DNA of 64,000 bases from Puccinellia tenuiflora. Taxonomy: Eukaryota; Streptophyta; Magnoliopsida; Poales; Poaceae. A model generated the notes under the pieces. It was not told the DNA's origin, searched no databases, and worked only from the letters and a program-made list of their open reading frames with translations. This document shows, in pieces, positions 46,877 through 56,930 of the stretch; within the stretch, counting starts at the first letter, position 1; every line of letters starts with the position of its first letter. Both the position numbers and the translations under genes were made by a program. The stretch is from contig QRDG01000131.1 of NCBI GenBank assembly GCA_012064385.1, positions 1,535,702-1,599,701 of the forward strand. The letters are read 5' to 3'.

Positions 46877-46912
46877 AATGCCAATAGTGCATTTCTGCAT
46901 AGGAGAGAAGGA
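46877..46912 (-). pseudogene. Short upstream remnant of the Harbinger transposase
   Basis: On the minus strand SPMQKCT resembles the conserved 'LQKCTAA' block that lies before the DEY motif in these proteins. About 17 residues between the two blocks are missing. Further upstream I cannot follow the protein, and no right terminal repeat was found. Confidence 0.4.
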
Positions 46913-47099
46913 TCAATTCAGCGTCGACATGGGTGTCAGTGCCGACCGTCCGATGAAGATGCAAAGATCCCATATAGGCATAATCGTCCCCTCAGTTGGT
47001 ACGATAGTGGATGTCTGCTTGATCGGGTTTTTGAGGAGCAACCAATCGTCCCAAAGCAGCCGATTAGACTAGATACAATGTGCCCTCCGGACGTCTGGA

Positions 47100-48030
47100 G
47101 GGATCCCGCTCGAAAAATGACCCTAGTGGTCGCTTGCCGCAGGGTGAGAGTGAACTTTCATGGAAAACACGAGCGAGTAACTATGGGGGATGGAAAAATT
47201 AGGAGAATTGTGGATCAAGGCGACCTTGGGAATCCGGGGATGACACTGGCACTAGATGTACCCAAGTTCGGGATCTCGCGGTGGAGGTAACACCCTAATC
47301 CGTCTTGTCTGATCTTTTATTGAAAAGTGTGTTACGTATTTGTGTTCGAATGACGTGTATGAGTGGAAGTCTGCCAAAGAGTCTACCGAGGCATGCTTTA
47401 TATAGGTAGCATTGACGGGTACAATGATGGCACAGTAATTGCGTTATTCATTTAATTGAATACTTTAGTAACTACTGATTTTAATGTGTATTAGCACATG
47501 TTGGTAAATGTTGTCTTGCTGAGCAATAATTCATACTCCCTCCGGTACGGTTTGGAAGGCACGCATGAGAATTTTCTAGAACCTAGATGATATTTCATTG
47601 GCTCTCCATCCCGTAATCAACTCTCTCCATTCTTTTTGATTGGTTCACAAACAACATTTAATACTAATATCCCTCGCAAAAAAAACATTTAATACTAATA
47701 CGCCTAAAATGTGAGGAGGAGTTTTGGAATTGCATGATTTTTAAAGTGTGCCTAGCAAACTGTACTGGAGGGAGTACTCTTGAATTAAGATTCCAACAGT
47801 CACCTCGTGACACTTCTTGGGAGTCGACCATCAGGGTAAATGTTTGAGAGTTGTCCCTGCTTAGCTTAGCCAGGTAGTGGAGTCAGTCGTAACCGCATCC
47901 GGCTACCCAGTTTGTGCTAGACTATGGACTACTATGGGCCTGTTGTGCTGCTACCTTGGACATGGTATTTCTAGGGCTAACTGGTCTTCTCCTATTCTTG
48001 AGCCTACTCAGAAGGTATCCTAGTTAGATG
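47100..48030 (-). mobile_element. Decayed LTR fragment of a gypsy element
   Basis: 'acccaagttcgggatctcgc', 'ggtggaggtaacaccctaatcc' and 'gctttatatagg' stand in the same order and spacing as the matching words in the LTRs of C and D (in plus coordinates). I found no internal region, partner LTR or duplication. It is interrupted by a Stowaway at 47536. Confidence 0.5.
47536..47774. mobile_element. Stowaway MITE
   Basis: CTCCCTCCGGTACGGTTTGG and AACTGTACTGGAGGGAG are inverted ends with TA at 47534-47535 and 47775-47776. A short direct repeat 'acatttaatactaata' lies inside at about 47655 and 47686. Confidence 0.85.
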
Positions 48031-48183
48031 CAAAAAAAAAAATTTGTTAAGAAGAAATGAACATGACTTTCTTAGCCGTTGTTGAAAATATCATGAAAAT
48101 TGTTTTGCTACATTAGATAAGACTCGCCATTTTTGCTCTTAGTTGTAGATATTAGGGACATTACAACCGCAGCAACCAGGGGC

Positions 48184-51100
48184 TCTCTCACGCACTCTGC
48201 CCTCCTCACCCAGTTGTCACCGTCGGATCCTCTTTCTGGACGTTTCTGGCCGTCGGATGGTCGTGCTCTCCCGAGTGGGCTCCTCCTGGGCCGGATGTCC
48301 CTGAGGGACGCTGCTCTGGGCATCATTTTCGTGTTTCCTGGTGCATTTCGGCCCAGTACGGGCAAAGCCCAACAACTTCTCCAGAAAAAAAAACAATCCT
48401 TCACTTACCGCTTGGCTCTGGTCAACGCACAGAGCGGGCGACGAGGAGGCGAGACCCGCGGCGCTCGACCTCCCCTACACAGATCCGTGCACGGCTACTT
48501 CGACCCGTGGTGCTCGACCGATCCCCTGCGACCTCCCCTGCACGGATCTGCCATGGCCAGGGAGCCAGCACTCGCCTGTGCGAGCTGGGCGCCGCAGCCA
48601 GCCTGGAGGCCCCGAGGAGCGTCTTCCTCAAGCACGCCGTAGAAGCTTCTGTTTTCTTTTTTGGATCTGAGATTCATTTTTTTTGGAGGATTTGGTTTTC
48701 TATTTTTGTTCATGTCTTTTCTTGTATGGATCTTTGATGAACCGACTCATGCTTCAGCTCGACCTATCTTAACTTCCCTTATTCATGGCGATGAACTGAG
48801 GGGTCGCTCGTGATTGCTCTTCATGCCTCCAGCAGCGAGGTCGGTTTAATTTTCAGTTCGTGCAGCCCTCTAATGGCAGCCATCATGGCCATATCACCGG
48901 CGTGGAGTGATTACAGTGCGTTACCCCTCTCCTCTCCTATAAAATGTGTTATCTCAATCCTTTCCATACAACTTCCACTCGAGCCGAACTTCCAGTGTCG
49001 ATGTCCTACTGCTAGGTTGATTTTCTGTCCTCCCAAATTATGCATTGTTTGCGTAGCAGCGTCTCTAACATCCAATTTTTTTTTACGCAGGTTCTGCTCA
49101 TTCTGGTTCTCAAGTTCTTCCAGTTTGGTTCCATTTTATTGACTCGGATTTCATAGGCTGCGGATTTTCTGCTTCCAGTTTTTGCAATGGCTTCGGGACA
49201 GGTGAGTTCTTAGAATACATCTGCTATTCCGTTCAATATTATATGTCCTGCTTACACTGTTTCAGACTGCATATTCAGTTAGTACAATTTCGCTTTAATT
49301 TCCTCATTGTATGCTGATTATATCCATCGGTATAATTTCCTCATTGTATGCTGATTATATCCATCGGTATGAAATTATAAACATGCAATTCAATCCATTG
49401 ACACTATCAGTTACGGTTCAGGTCGTACGAATAAGCTCAAATTAAACCACTAGAACCAAATGAGGAAACGTAGTCACGCTGTTGTTGATGGGACCGAAGC
49501 CTCCACGTCGCGAAAACATAGCCGGACTGTAGGAGGGGCCACAACCTCGGCGTCAAGGAAACCTAATGACGAGTCTGCCGTACAGAGGCCCAAAGCCTCC
49601 ACGCCTAGAAAACGAAATCCCTCTACCGTAGAGCGGCCTGAATCCTCCACCTCAAGGAAACGTGGTCGCTCTGCCGTAGAGCAGCCTGAATCCTCCAAGT
49701 TGAGGAAACTTGATCGGGCTGCTATAGAGGCTCTCCATAAGCGAGCAAACAGCAATGCGTTTGGTACAGATTTTTTCCCTAAGTATACGACAGAACATGC
49801 ACAGAAAAATCATCTGGCGAGAATTACATACAGGAGACAGAAATAAATTGTGAGGTCAGGACCAAAGCGTGATTCCAATGGCCAGCCACGCTTGCCTCTA
49901 GAAGAGAAATACTCAAATGCTCTTAAAGGTAACGCGTGTATATTGGTTTATTCTTTCATACATTTTATTATAGTTACACAGTGAACATTAGTTAACTTTT
50001 ATTTTAAAACCCACTTTTTATGATCAGCTACATATCGAGGTCGATCACGCCTAGGATCTCCCTGTTATACATGTCACCACTGTGATGCATTCTTCTGGTG
50101 GAACAAGAGTGTGCAGCATGACTCAAGCTGGTTAAATAGGCGTATCATATACAATCGGTGTTGTAGTGGAGGCCGTATACACTTGCCTCAGTTTCTAGCT
50201 CCACCTCCAGAACTATCAAACCTAATGCGCTTTAACGGTGGACGCGAAAGCTGTGAGTTTATGAACCATATTAGACAGTATAATTGCCTGTTCAATTTTA
50301 CATCTTTTGGAGCACAGATTGATAAAAAAATAAATGACGGTAAAGGTCCATATGTTTTCCGAGTAAGTGGTCAGCTAACTCATAAGATTGGTACATTGCA
50401 ACCTCATGACGGTAAGCCAAAATTTGCTCAGTTGTACATATATGATACTGATCATGAAATCGAGAACAGAATTAAAGCACTATGCAAAGATGATAAAGAT
50501 GTTGAAGGTGAGTTGGATCGCAAAATTGTCGCCATGTTGATGGACATGCTGGACAGTGTCAACCCACTTGTTAAAAAGTTCAGGCAAGCTAGAGACAGGC
50601 TTAAAGATAATCCTAATGAACGTCTGGCTATAAGGATACTAGCTCCACAAAACAAAACTGATGTTCAATACAATTTACCAACGCATGATGACATAGCTCT
50701 ATTAATAGTTGGTGATTTCACACCTGAAAGCTACAAACGTGATATTATCGTACATGATAAGGATCATGGCCTTCGACATGTTTCCAACTTACACCCATCA
50801 CTAATGGCCTTACAGTACCCATTATTATTTCCCTACGGTGATATAGGATTTCATTTAGGTATTCAGTACACTGATGCCCACTTGTTAGATAAAAAAGCAC
50901 GCAAAACTCTAACAATGCTTGATTACTATGCGTATCACTGTCACTACAGACCTGGCCAGTACAACCCTTACACATGCTGTGGTAGAGCATCCTTTCAAAT
51001 AAAAGTTGATTGCTATGCTTGTGTAGAGGAAAGCCGGCTATGGTATATTATGCGTAACCAAGATGAATTTAGATCTGATAATTTCCAGACTATTAGTGAC

Positions 51101-51436
51101 ACTGTTGGGAAAGGTTGCACAGACGGCGAAAAGATAGGTCGAACGATTCTGCCTGGTACTTTTACAGGAGGTCAACGGTACTACGTCCAACACTATTAGG
51201 ATGGCATGGCAATTTGCCGAGTCCATGGGGGACCTGATACCTTCACTACATTTACTTGCAATCCAAAATGGCCTGAAATTAGTGATGCGCTACTTTATGA
51301 ACCAGGGCAGGTTCCATCTGACCGACCTGATATTGTTAATAGAGTATACAAAATGAAACAAGATGAGCTAATTGCAGATATTAAAGAAGGCGTAGTTTTC
51401 GGTCCAGTGGCAGCGGGTAAGTTTTGTACCATTTAA
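48184..51436 (+). mobile_element. Helitron-related segment 1 (5' part)
   Basis: It starts with TCTCTCACGCACTCTG and contains leader-like GC-rich sequence and then the N-terminal half of a Helitron protein. It breaks off near 51425. No helicase domain and no CTRR hairpin end follow. The exact 5' end is inferred only from the repeat shared with 51467 on. Confidence 0.6.
49460..51436 (+). pseudogene. N-terminal part of a Helitron Rep/helicase protein
   Basis: Exon 1 (49460-49928) encodes a basic repeat region with about five copies of a 16-18-residue unit around S-T-S-R-K-R plus V-E-x-P-E-S. Exon 2 begins at 50028; the 99-bp intron has GT/AG ends. Exon 2 encodes CYTCHHCDAFFWW (zinc-binding-like cysteines), CCSGGRIHLPQF, FRVSGQLTHKIGTLQP, LHPSLMALQYPLLFPYG and TTFTCNPKWPEI, the order of the Helitron-like N domain. 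In-frame stops at TAA 49844 and TAG 51197 break it. The frame diverges from the family after about 51420, before the HUH nuclease motif. It has no helicase part, so it cannot drive transposition. Confidence 0.8.
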
Positions 51437-51466
51437 AAAACGCTATTAACTGAGTCATCTAGGATG

Positions 51467-53300
51467 TCTCTCACGCCATCAGCGTCCAGAGCCGTCAGAT
51501 CTCTTGGCATAGTCGTTACTGATCGTTCGATCCCCATTAAGCCGCCAAGTGGGCCGGATGTCCCTAGAGGCAGCTACTCTGGACATCAAATCGGAGCCCT
51601 GTGGTTAACTGGGCCTCAAAATGCCCACTAAAAAGCCCAACTGGTTGAACGATACCGTCTCGGTAAGGAAAAAATAGGCGACGCAAACAGCAAACCTCCT
51701 CTCCGTTGTACCGGCAACGCCTCCTCCCCTCCCGACCCCAATTCCTCCTAGGGTAGGAGAACCCTACTGCGCCGCCACCCTTCCGGCCCCCGCTACCGCC
51801 GAGGACCCTTCATAGTTCTTTCCTCTCCTTTACCTTTCCCAGCAGTAGGCAGTGGCGGAGCTCAGCACCATCCTCCACAAGCCCACCAACATACTGTCTT
51901 CCTTGAGTCGCGCCATGTTGTGCTGATCCCCGAACAACGGCTGACCGGCGGCCTACATCTCTCCGGTACCACAATTGCAAATCGCTATTTCTGATTTTGG
52001 AATATGAGGTGAGGTGGATCCGGGGATTGCCAATCAAGCCATGTGTTTCATTTATTTAATGATAATCTAGAAGGTGCATTTCCTTAACTGCTTGTGTTTT
52101 TCAATTGATGTCCGTGCCCTTATATTAAGTTTTTTTTTCTTGTCTACTAGGTACATCACAGCTTAGGAATAATTCATGCGGCTGACCATTATAAGCTTCT
52201 CCTTTAATATTCATCCATGAGATAGTCCTATGACATGAGTATGGCATGTAATTGCTGCAGTTTGCATGGTGGAATGTATATACATGTTTTAGAAGACGAA
52301 ACTGCAAAGAGCGTCAGCATTTGGAGCACCTGGATGAACTTAGGTGTGTGTTTTTTAGGCTCAAGCTTCACAGAAGAGTATGTCACCATAATCCTATACA
52401 GTTATGTTGTCAGGGAAGGGCTAGGAAGATAAATGTTCTGAATTTGATAGATGTTTTTTCAATGCTCTTGACATTCAGTCTTAATCAACTATAACGTGGA
52501 AACTATAAGCACACTTTTCATCGTCTAAATTGATCAGTACGCATGTCTTAACCCTTGAGTCGTGCCTCCTTTTTTCTAGATTTTTGTGGAAGCTAATAAC
52601 ATAGCTAACATTTATTATAGATGTCTAAACAAGGCAGCTAATGTTAGCGATCTTGATGTGAAATCAGCAAAACGGATAACTTCATCAACACTCTTCCTTC
52701 TTCCCCTAAAAAAAACACTCTTCCTTCTTCGGCAACTCCATGGCGGGTACCTATGCTTCTCCACTAGGTTGCCCTCAATCTTCAACAGTTCAACCTTGCT
52801 AAAGATTTTTCCTCATATTTCTAATTATGTTTTTCGCTCTCTGTTGCAGGTATTGTATGTTGAGTGCTTGGGCTGGTTCTGGTCAACTGCTTCGGGGCCC
52901 TATGATTTATTTGGTTCATGTTCTGTTTTAGAGGGGAGGAAAGCCTCGGAATCTTGTTCTGGTTCGGTCTAGAAAAGCATTGTACCGCGTTCTGAATGGT
53001 CAAACACAGGCTGGTACTCCTACTACCCCTTACAATTTATTTCCCACCTACATGGCACAACAGGTGAAAGATTTTTTTGTCTGCATTAGGTACAGGAAAG
53101 AGGAAAGGTTAGCTCCTTCAGGAGCCTTGCGTGATGCCACTGGCCGATCACATTTTACCTCTAGATGAAGAGTGCATAAATGCCCTTAAAGGTAAATTGT
53201 TAACCATAGTTGATAGCTTTTTGTTTGCAGTGCAAGACATGGTCATGTTTCTTAATTACTACGTCCACCAACTGATGTTGCACAGCTAAACGTGTTTAAA
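51467..53300 (+). mobile_element. Helitron-related segment 2
   Basis: It begins with TCTCTCACGCCATCAG and shares 'gggccggatgtccct' and '...ctctggacatc' words, in order, with the start of segment 1. At 53105-53193, 'ttacctctagatgaag' and 'gcccttaaaggtaa' match the end of exon 1 of segment 1 (49895-49930). It has no long frame. The right end is not defined. Confidence 0.45.
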
Positions 53301-53588
53301 GTGTGGATGTGAGAGCTCTTCATTCGTGTCCTATATATATGAGGCAATATAACCCTAAATTCAGTGGTGGTTAATTAGGTTCATGAATTGTGTTTGCATA
53401 AATATTAATAGTGGGACATGTTGTTTTTTTGGTACTTGCGTGCGATGGTTATATAGGGTTGGTGTGGAGAGAAAATAGGAGAGGATGTTGTGTTGTATAC
53501 GTGAGTACGGGGAAAGGAAGAAAGAGACCAATTTTCATATAAATAGGGTAACTCTAGAGATGTGACACCACGGATAATTCAGTCTTAC
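53301..53588. other. Unassigned AT-rich sequence
   Basis: No gene or element end was recognised. Confidence 0.35.
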
Positions 53589-53590
53589 TA

Positions 53591-53684
53591 CTCCCTCTGA
53601 TCCTAAAAGACTGTCGTGAGTAGTGCTATTAATTTGTATTCATTCAGCTCATTTTCAGCGATACTTATACGAGATCGGAGGGAG
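53591..53684. mobile_element. Short Stowaway-like MITE
   Basis: CTCCCTCTGATC and GATCGGAGGGAG are inverted ends with TA on both sides (53589-53590, 53685-53686). It is 94 bp. Confidence 0.75.
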
Positions 53685-54165
53685 TAGCAAAGTAACATAC
53701 CCGTCGATGGCCATGTGCGACTTTTTTTTTTTTTGAGAATTATGGCCATGTGCGACCTAGACGGGAGCTCCTATATCCCGCGTAACGCGGACGGAGAGCG
53801 CGCATCGCTTCGCAGCGAAACGGGCCGCCCAACTTCGCAGGTAATTATTTTTTTTCTTTTTGGTTTTAATTTCTGTTTTGATTTTTCTTTTCTGTTTTAT
53901 ACTAACAAGAAAACGTGTTTATATTTGTGAAAGAAAAGAACAAAAATCATTATTATTTTGGCCCAACAACACATTTTATGCAAACTGGTAAAAAAGCAGA
54001 ATTATGTGGAACCTTGAGAAACATGATATGCTATGTAACATATCACCATGCTGAGAATTACCTAGGGCTGGAGGGAACCAGCTCATAGGTGTGCAGCAAG
54101 GCACACCGCTGCTGACCAATGCGGACTGAGATCCGGTGACATGCTGTGAGCATGTCCCGTTGTAA

Positions 54166-56505
54166 GGCCATCTCCAACGCACCGACCCATTTCGTCCGAA
54201 ACGGTCCGTTTCGCTTCGGATGGGTAAAAACCAGGGCCCAACGCGCCGACGCAAACGGACCGACGTCCGTTTTTTCATCCGTTTCGACCCAAATCCGGCC
54301 CAAATTTGAGCCGGGTTTGCGTCGGCGCGGACGCGTCTGGACGCCGCGCGGAGTCCACCCCATCCCACTCCCTGGCCCGCCCAGCAGCCACAGAACCCTC
54401 ATTTGGCGCCATCTCCCCTCCCTTTCCCTCCGTCTCCCGCCCTCTCCCGCGAAAACACCCATGGCGACTGGCGGAGACGTCGACGAAACCACCGTCGTGC
54501 TCGACGCCGCGGACCCCAGCACAGTCCCACTGCCCACCATGAAGCCGAAGAGGCCGAAGAAAGAGCTCACCGACGAGGAGCGAGCGAGGGAGACGGAGAA
54601 GAGGGGCCACAGGAGGAACAGACAGAAGGCGAAGGCCGCGCAGGCGCAAGCCGCCGTGGTCGCGAACGCGGCTGCCGTTGCCGTGGCCGCCGCAGCCGCG
54701 GACACAGATGTCATCGCCCAGAAGACCGTGGCCCTTCTCATGCGAGGGTTCGTCCAACCGCCGCCGCCACCGGTGATGGGCGGTGTCGTGGCCGCGGCGA
54801 GCTCGGCTTCCTTAGCACGGCCACCAAAGTCCCATTCACCGTCCACGTCAGGCACGCCACCGTACGGCTATCTCCCCGGCCACGGCCCAGTCGGAGGGTC
54901 GCGCTTGTCCACGTCGCCGGACATGGGTGATCCCATCGATCTGAACATGGACCTTCTCGCCGTCGACTCGCTCGAGGTTGGAGTGAAGTGTCCGCTTGCC
55001 GTCCATGTGGGCGATCTCCCCGCGTGGAACCTGTTCGACGAAATGACCGCGCCCGCCCCGGATGACCCGGCGTACTACGATGAGAACGGCCATGGCTACG
55101 GGGAGGCTTTAATGGCCGACATGATCAATGGAGATGGCCAGACCGAGACCCAGGAGGCCACCGACGAGGTCGTTACCATCGACGATGAGCCATTGTTCGC
55201 GGACGAGCTAGCTCGACAAGCCGCCGCGCAGCCCAGGGCCATATCCCATCGGACTTTGGCCTACTCCCAACCGGAAGACATATTGCTTTGCGAAGCATGG
55301 ATGGAAATCGGGTAAGATGCAATCACGGGGGCCGAGCAAAAGGGGCAAGTATTTTGGAAGAGATGCCATGGCTACTTCCATGAACACCGCAAGTTTGCTA
55401 CAACCCGGGATCTTGGCCGGCCATTCGAGAGCAAACGCAATGAGTGCTCTCTCCAAAAGAGATGGGGTTTCATCCAAGCGGAGACAAGCAAATTCGTTGC
55501 CTCCTACGAGCAATGTGCTTCCCGGCCCGTGAGTGGCATTGGGGTGAAGGATTTGGTATGTTCTCAATCATTTCTCCGTCCATTTGAGTTATACTTTCCA
55601 TATGTCTTCTAGAGGTTTAGGATCAATATGTGTTTGGTATTTTGATTATCAAATAGGTACTTCAAGCTTTGGAAACATTCAAGAGTCAACATTGTTCCAA
55701 ACCCTTTACCTTGACTCATTGTTGGAATGAGCTCAAGGATTGTCCAAAATGGAAGGACCTCATGGCATCCATGAAGAAAGGAGGGACCTCGGTGGCCGAC
55801 AATGAGCCCATCCGCCCAAATGATGGGAAAAGGCCGAGAGGAAGGACAAGCACCAAGTTGGAGGCCAAGCGTGATGCCACAACACTTGCATTGCAAGAGA
55901 CCTTGAAGGGTTCATATCCCAAAAGGACAAAGCCATCGAGGAGAAGAAGGAGAGGGAAGAGAAGAAGCGGCGGGAGAGAGAGGAGAACGCGAAGAACTTC
56001 TTCGATTTGCAAAAGAAGAAGCTCGAGATCGATGAGACCAATGCCCGGTCTAGGGCCATGGAAGCGGAGCAAGCGTTGCTCGCTGAGGAGTCTAGGATCA
56101 TGATGGCCGATCTCAACACCATGACCCCGAGGAAAAGAGCATGGATCGAGAAGAAGCAAAATCTCTTCATGGAAAAAGATGTTTGATTCATCTCAATTTA
56201 TGTGTTGCCCATGAACTATGTGGAAAATGGGGTAGAATGGGGCCTCGGGCTCCTCTTTTTGGGTACAATGTGATGCCGATATGGCAGTTATTTTGTTTAT
56301 ATCTCTATGTCTCTATGTATATTGCAATTTGCTTGAAATCCATTGCCTGAAAAAAAAAGTCCTGGGCGGACCAAATGGGTCGGCCTGTTGTGTGCACTGG
56401 CCAGAAAAGGCCGGACGGGGACGGACCCCTGTCCGTTTCCCGACCCAAACGAAGCAAAAACGGACCAAAAACAGGTCCGTTTGGGTCGGCGCGTTGGAGA
56501 TGGCC
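54166..56505 (+). mobile_element. Harbinger element inside the foldback element
   Basis: GGCCATCTCCAACGCACCGA and TCGGCGCGTTGGAGATGGCC are near-perfect inverted ends (about 22 bp), with TAA at 54163-54165 and 56506-56508. It is 2340 bp and carries one gene, the ORF1-type DNA-binding protein, without a transposase. It is therefore non-autonomous but keeps half of the Harbinger gene set. Confidence 0.9.
54461..56186 (+). pseudogene. SANT/NAM-associated ORF1 protein of the Harbinger element
   Basis: The ATG at 54461 opens MATGGDVDETT. Residues 30-60 are basic (KPKRPKKELTDEERARETEKR), then Ala- and Pro-rich. About residue 270 starts the conserved trihelix/SANT-like part (LAYSQPEDILLCEAWMEIG, then GAEQKGQVFWKR and ESKRNECSLQKRWGFIQ). 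A 100-bp intron at 55557-55656 (GT...TAG) follows. The second exon gives LQALETFKSQ, HCWNELKDCPKWKD and a charged helical tail (ENAKNFFDLQKKKLEID, TPRKRAWIEKKQ), like the NAM-associated C-terminal domain. Breaks: TAA at 55313-55315, one extra base near 55501 and a frameshift near 55909. The native stop is probably TGA at 56184-56186. In this superfamily ORF1 binds DNA and helps the transposase. Confidence 0.8.
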
Positions 56506-56930
56506 TAACATGCGGCACATTTCAACCGTATAATCAACATCCAACGGTCAGAAGTGATCCAAAAATTGTTTGTCAAAATTCGAACATTTTAGAAAAAATT
56601 GAAAAAAAACCCAGTAAATTCTATATGTTCCTTTATGTATTATGTGAAAATTTCGTGTCATTTGGATCACTAATTTATGAGTTAATAGCTTTTCATATTT
56701 TAATCTTAAAAAAGTATTAACTCGTAAACAATTGATCCAAATGACACAATTTTTTTTCAGAATACACAACAGATCATATACAACTTATTAGAATTTTTTC
56801 AATTTTTTCTAAAATGTTTAAATTTTAGGTCACTTCTGGCTGTTGGATGCTGATTATACGGCTGAGATGTGCCGCATGTTACAGCGGGACATGCTCACAG
56901 CATGTCACCGGATCTCAGTCAGACCAATGC

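Larger units (their letters stand above)
54123..56921. mobile_element. Mutator-like foldback element, split by a Harbinger
   Basis: The duplication GACCAATGC (9 bp) stands at 54114-54122 and 56922-56930. The ends GACTGAGATCCGGTGACATG and its reverse complement match for at least 75 bp and, with mismatches, across nearly the whole element. The native element (54123-54165 plus 56509-56921, about 455 bp) can fold into one long hairpin centred near 56700. A 9-bp duplication with long inverted repeats indicates the Mutator superfamily. It has no coding capacity of its own. Confidence 0.85.

Noticed and set aside
11380..46912. Whether the retrotransposon cluster marks a centromere
   Set aside because: No centromeric satellite or CRM/Cereba-type chromodomain integrase was seen, and a GC-rich gene lies next to it.
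46751..47290. 179-codon plus-strand frame
   Set aside because: It spans the end of D's LTR, the Harbinger remnant and a decayed LTR. It has no coherent domain.
54058..54855. 265-codon minus-strand frame
   Set aside because: It is antisense to the Ala/Pro-rich start of the Harbinger ORF1 gene.
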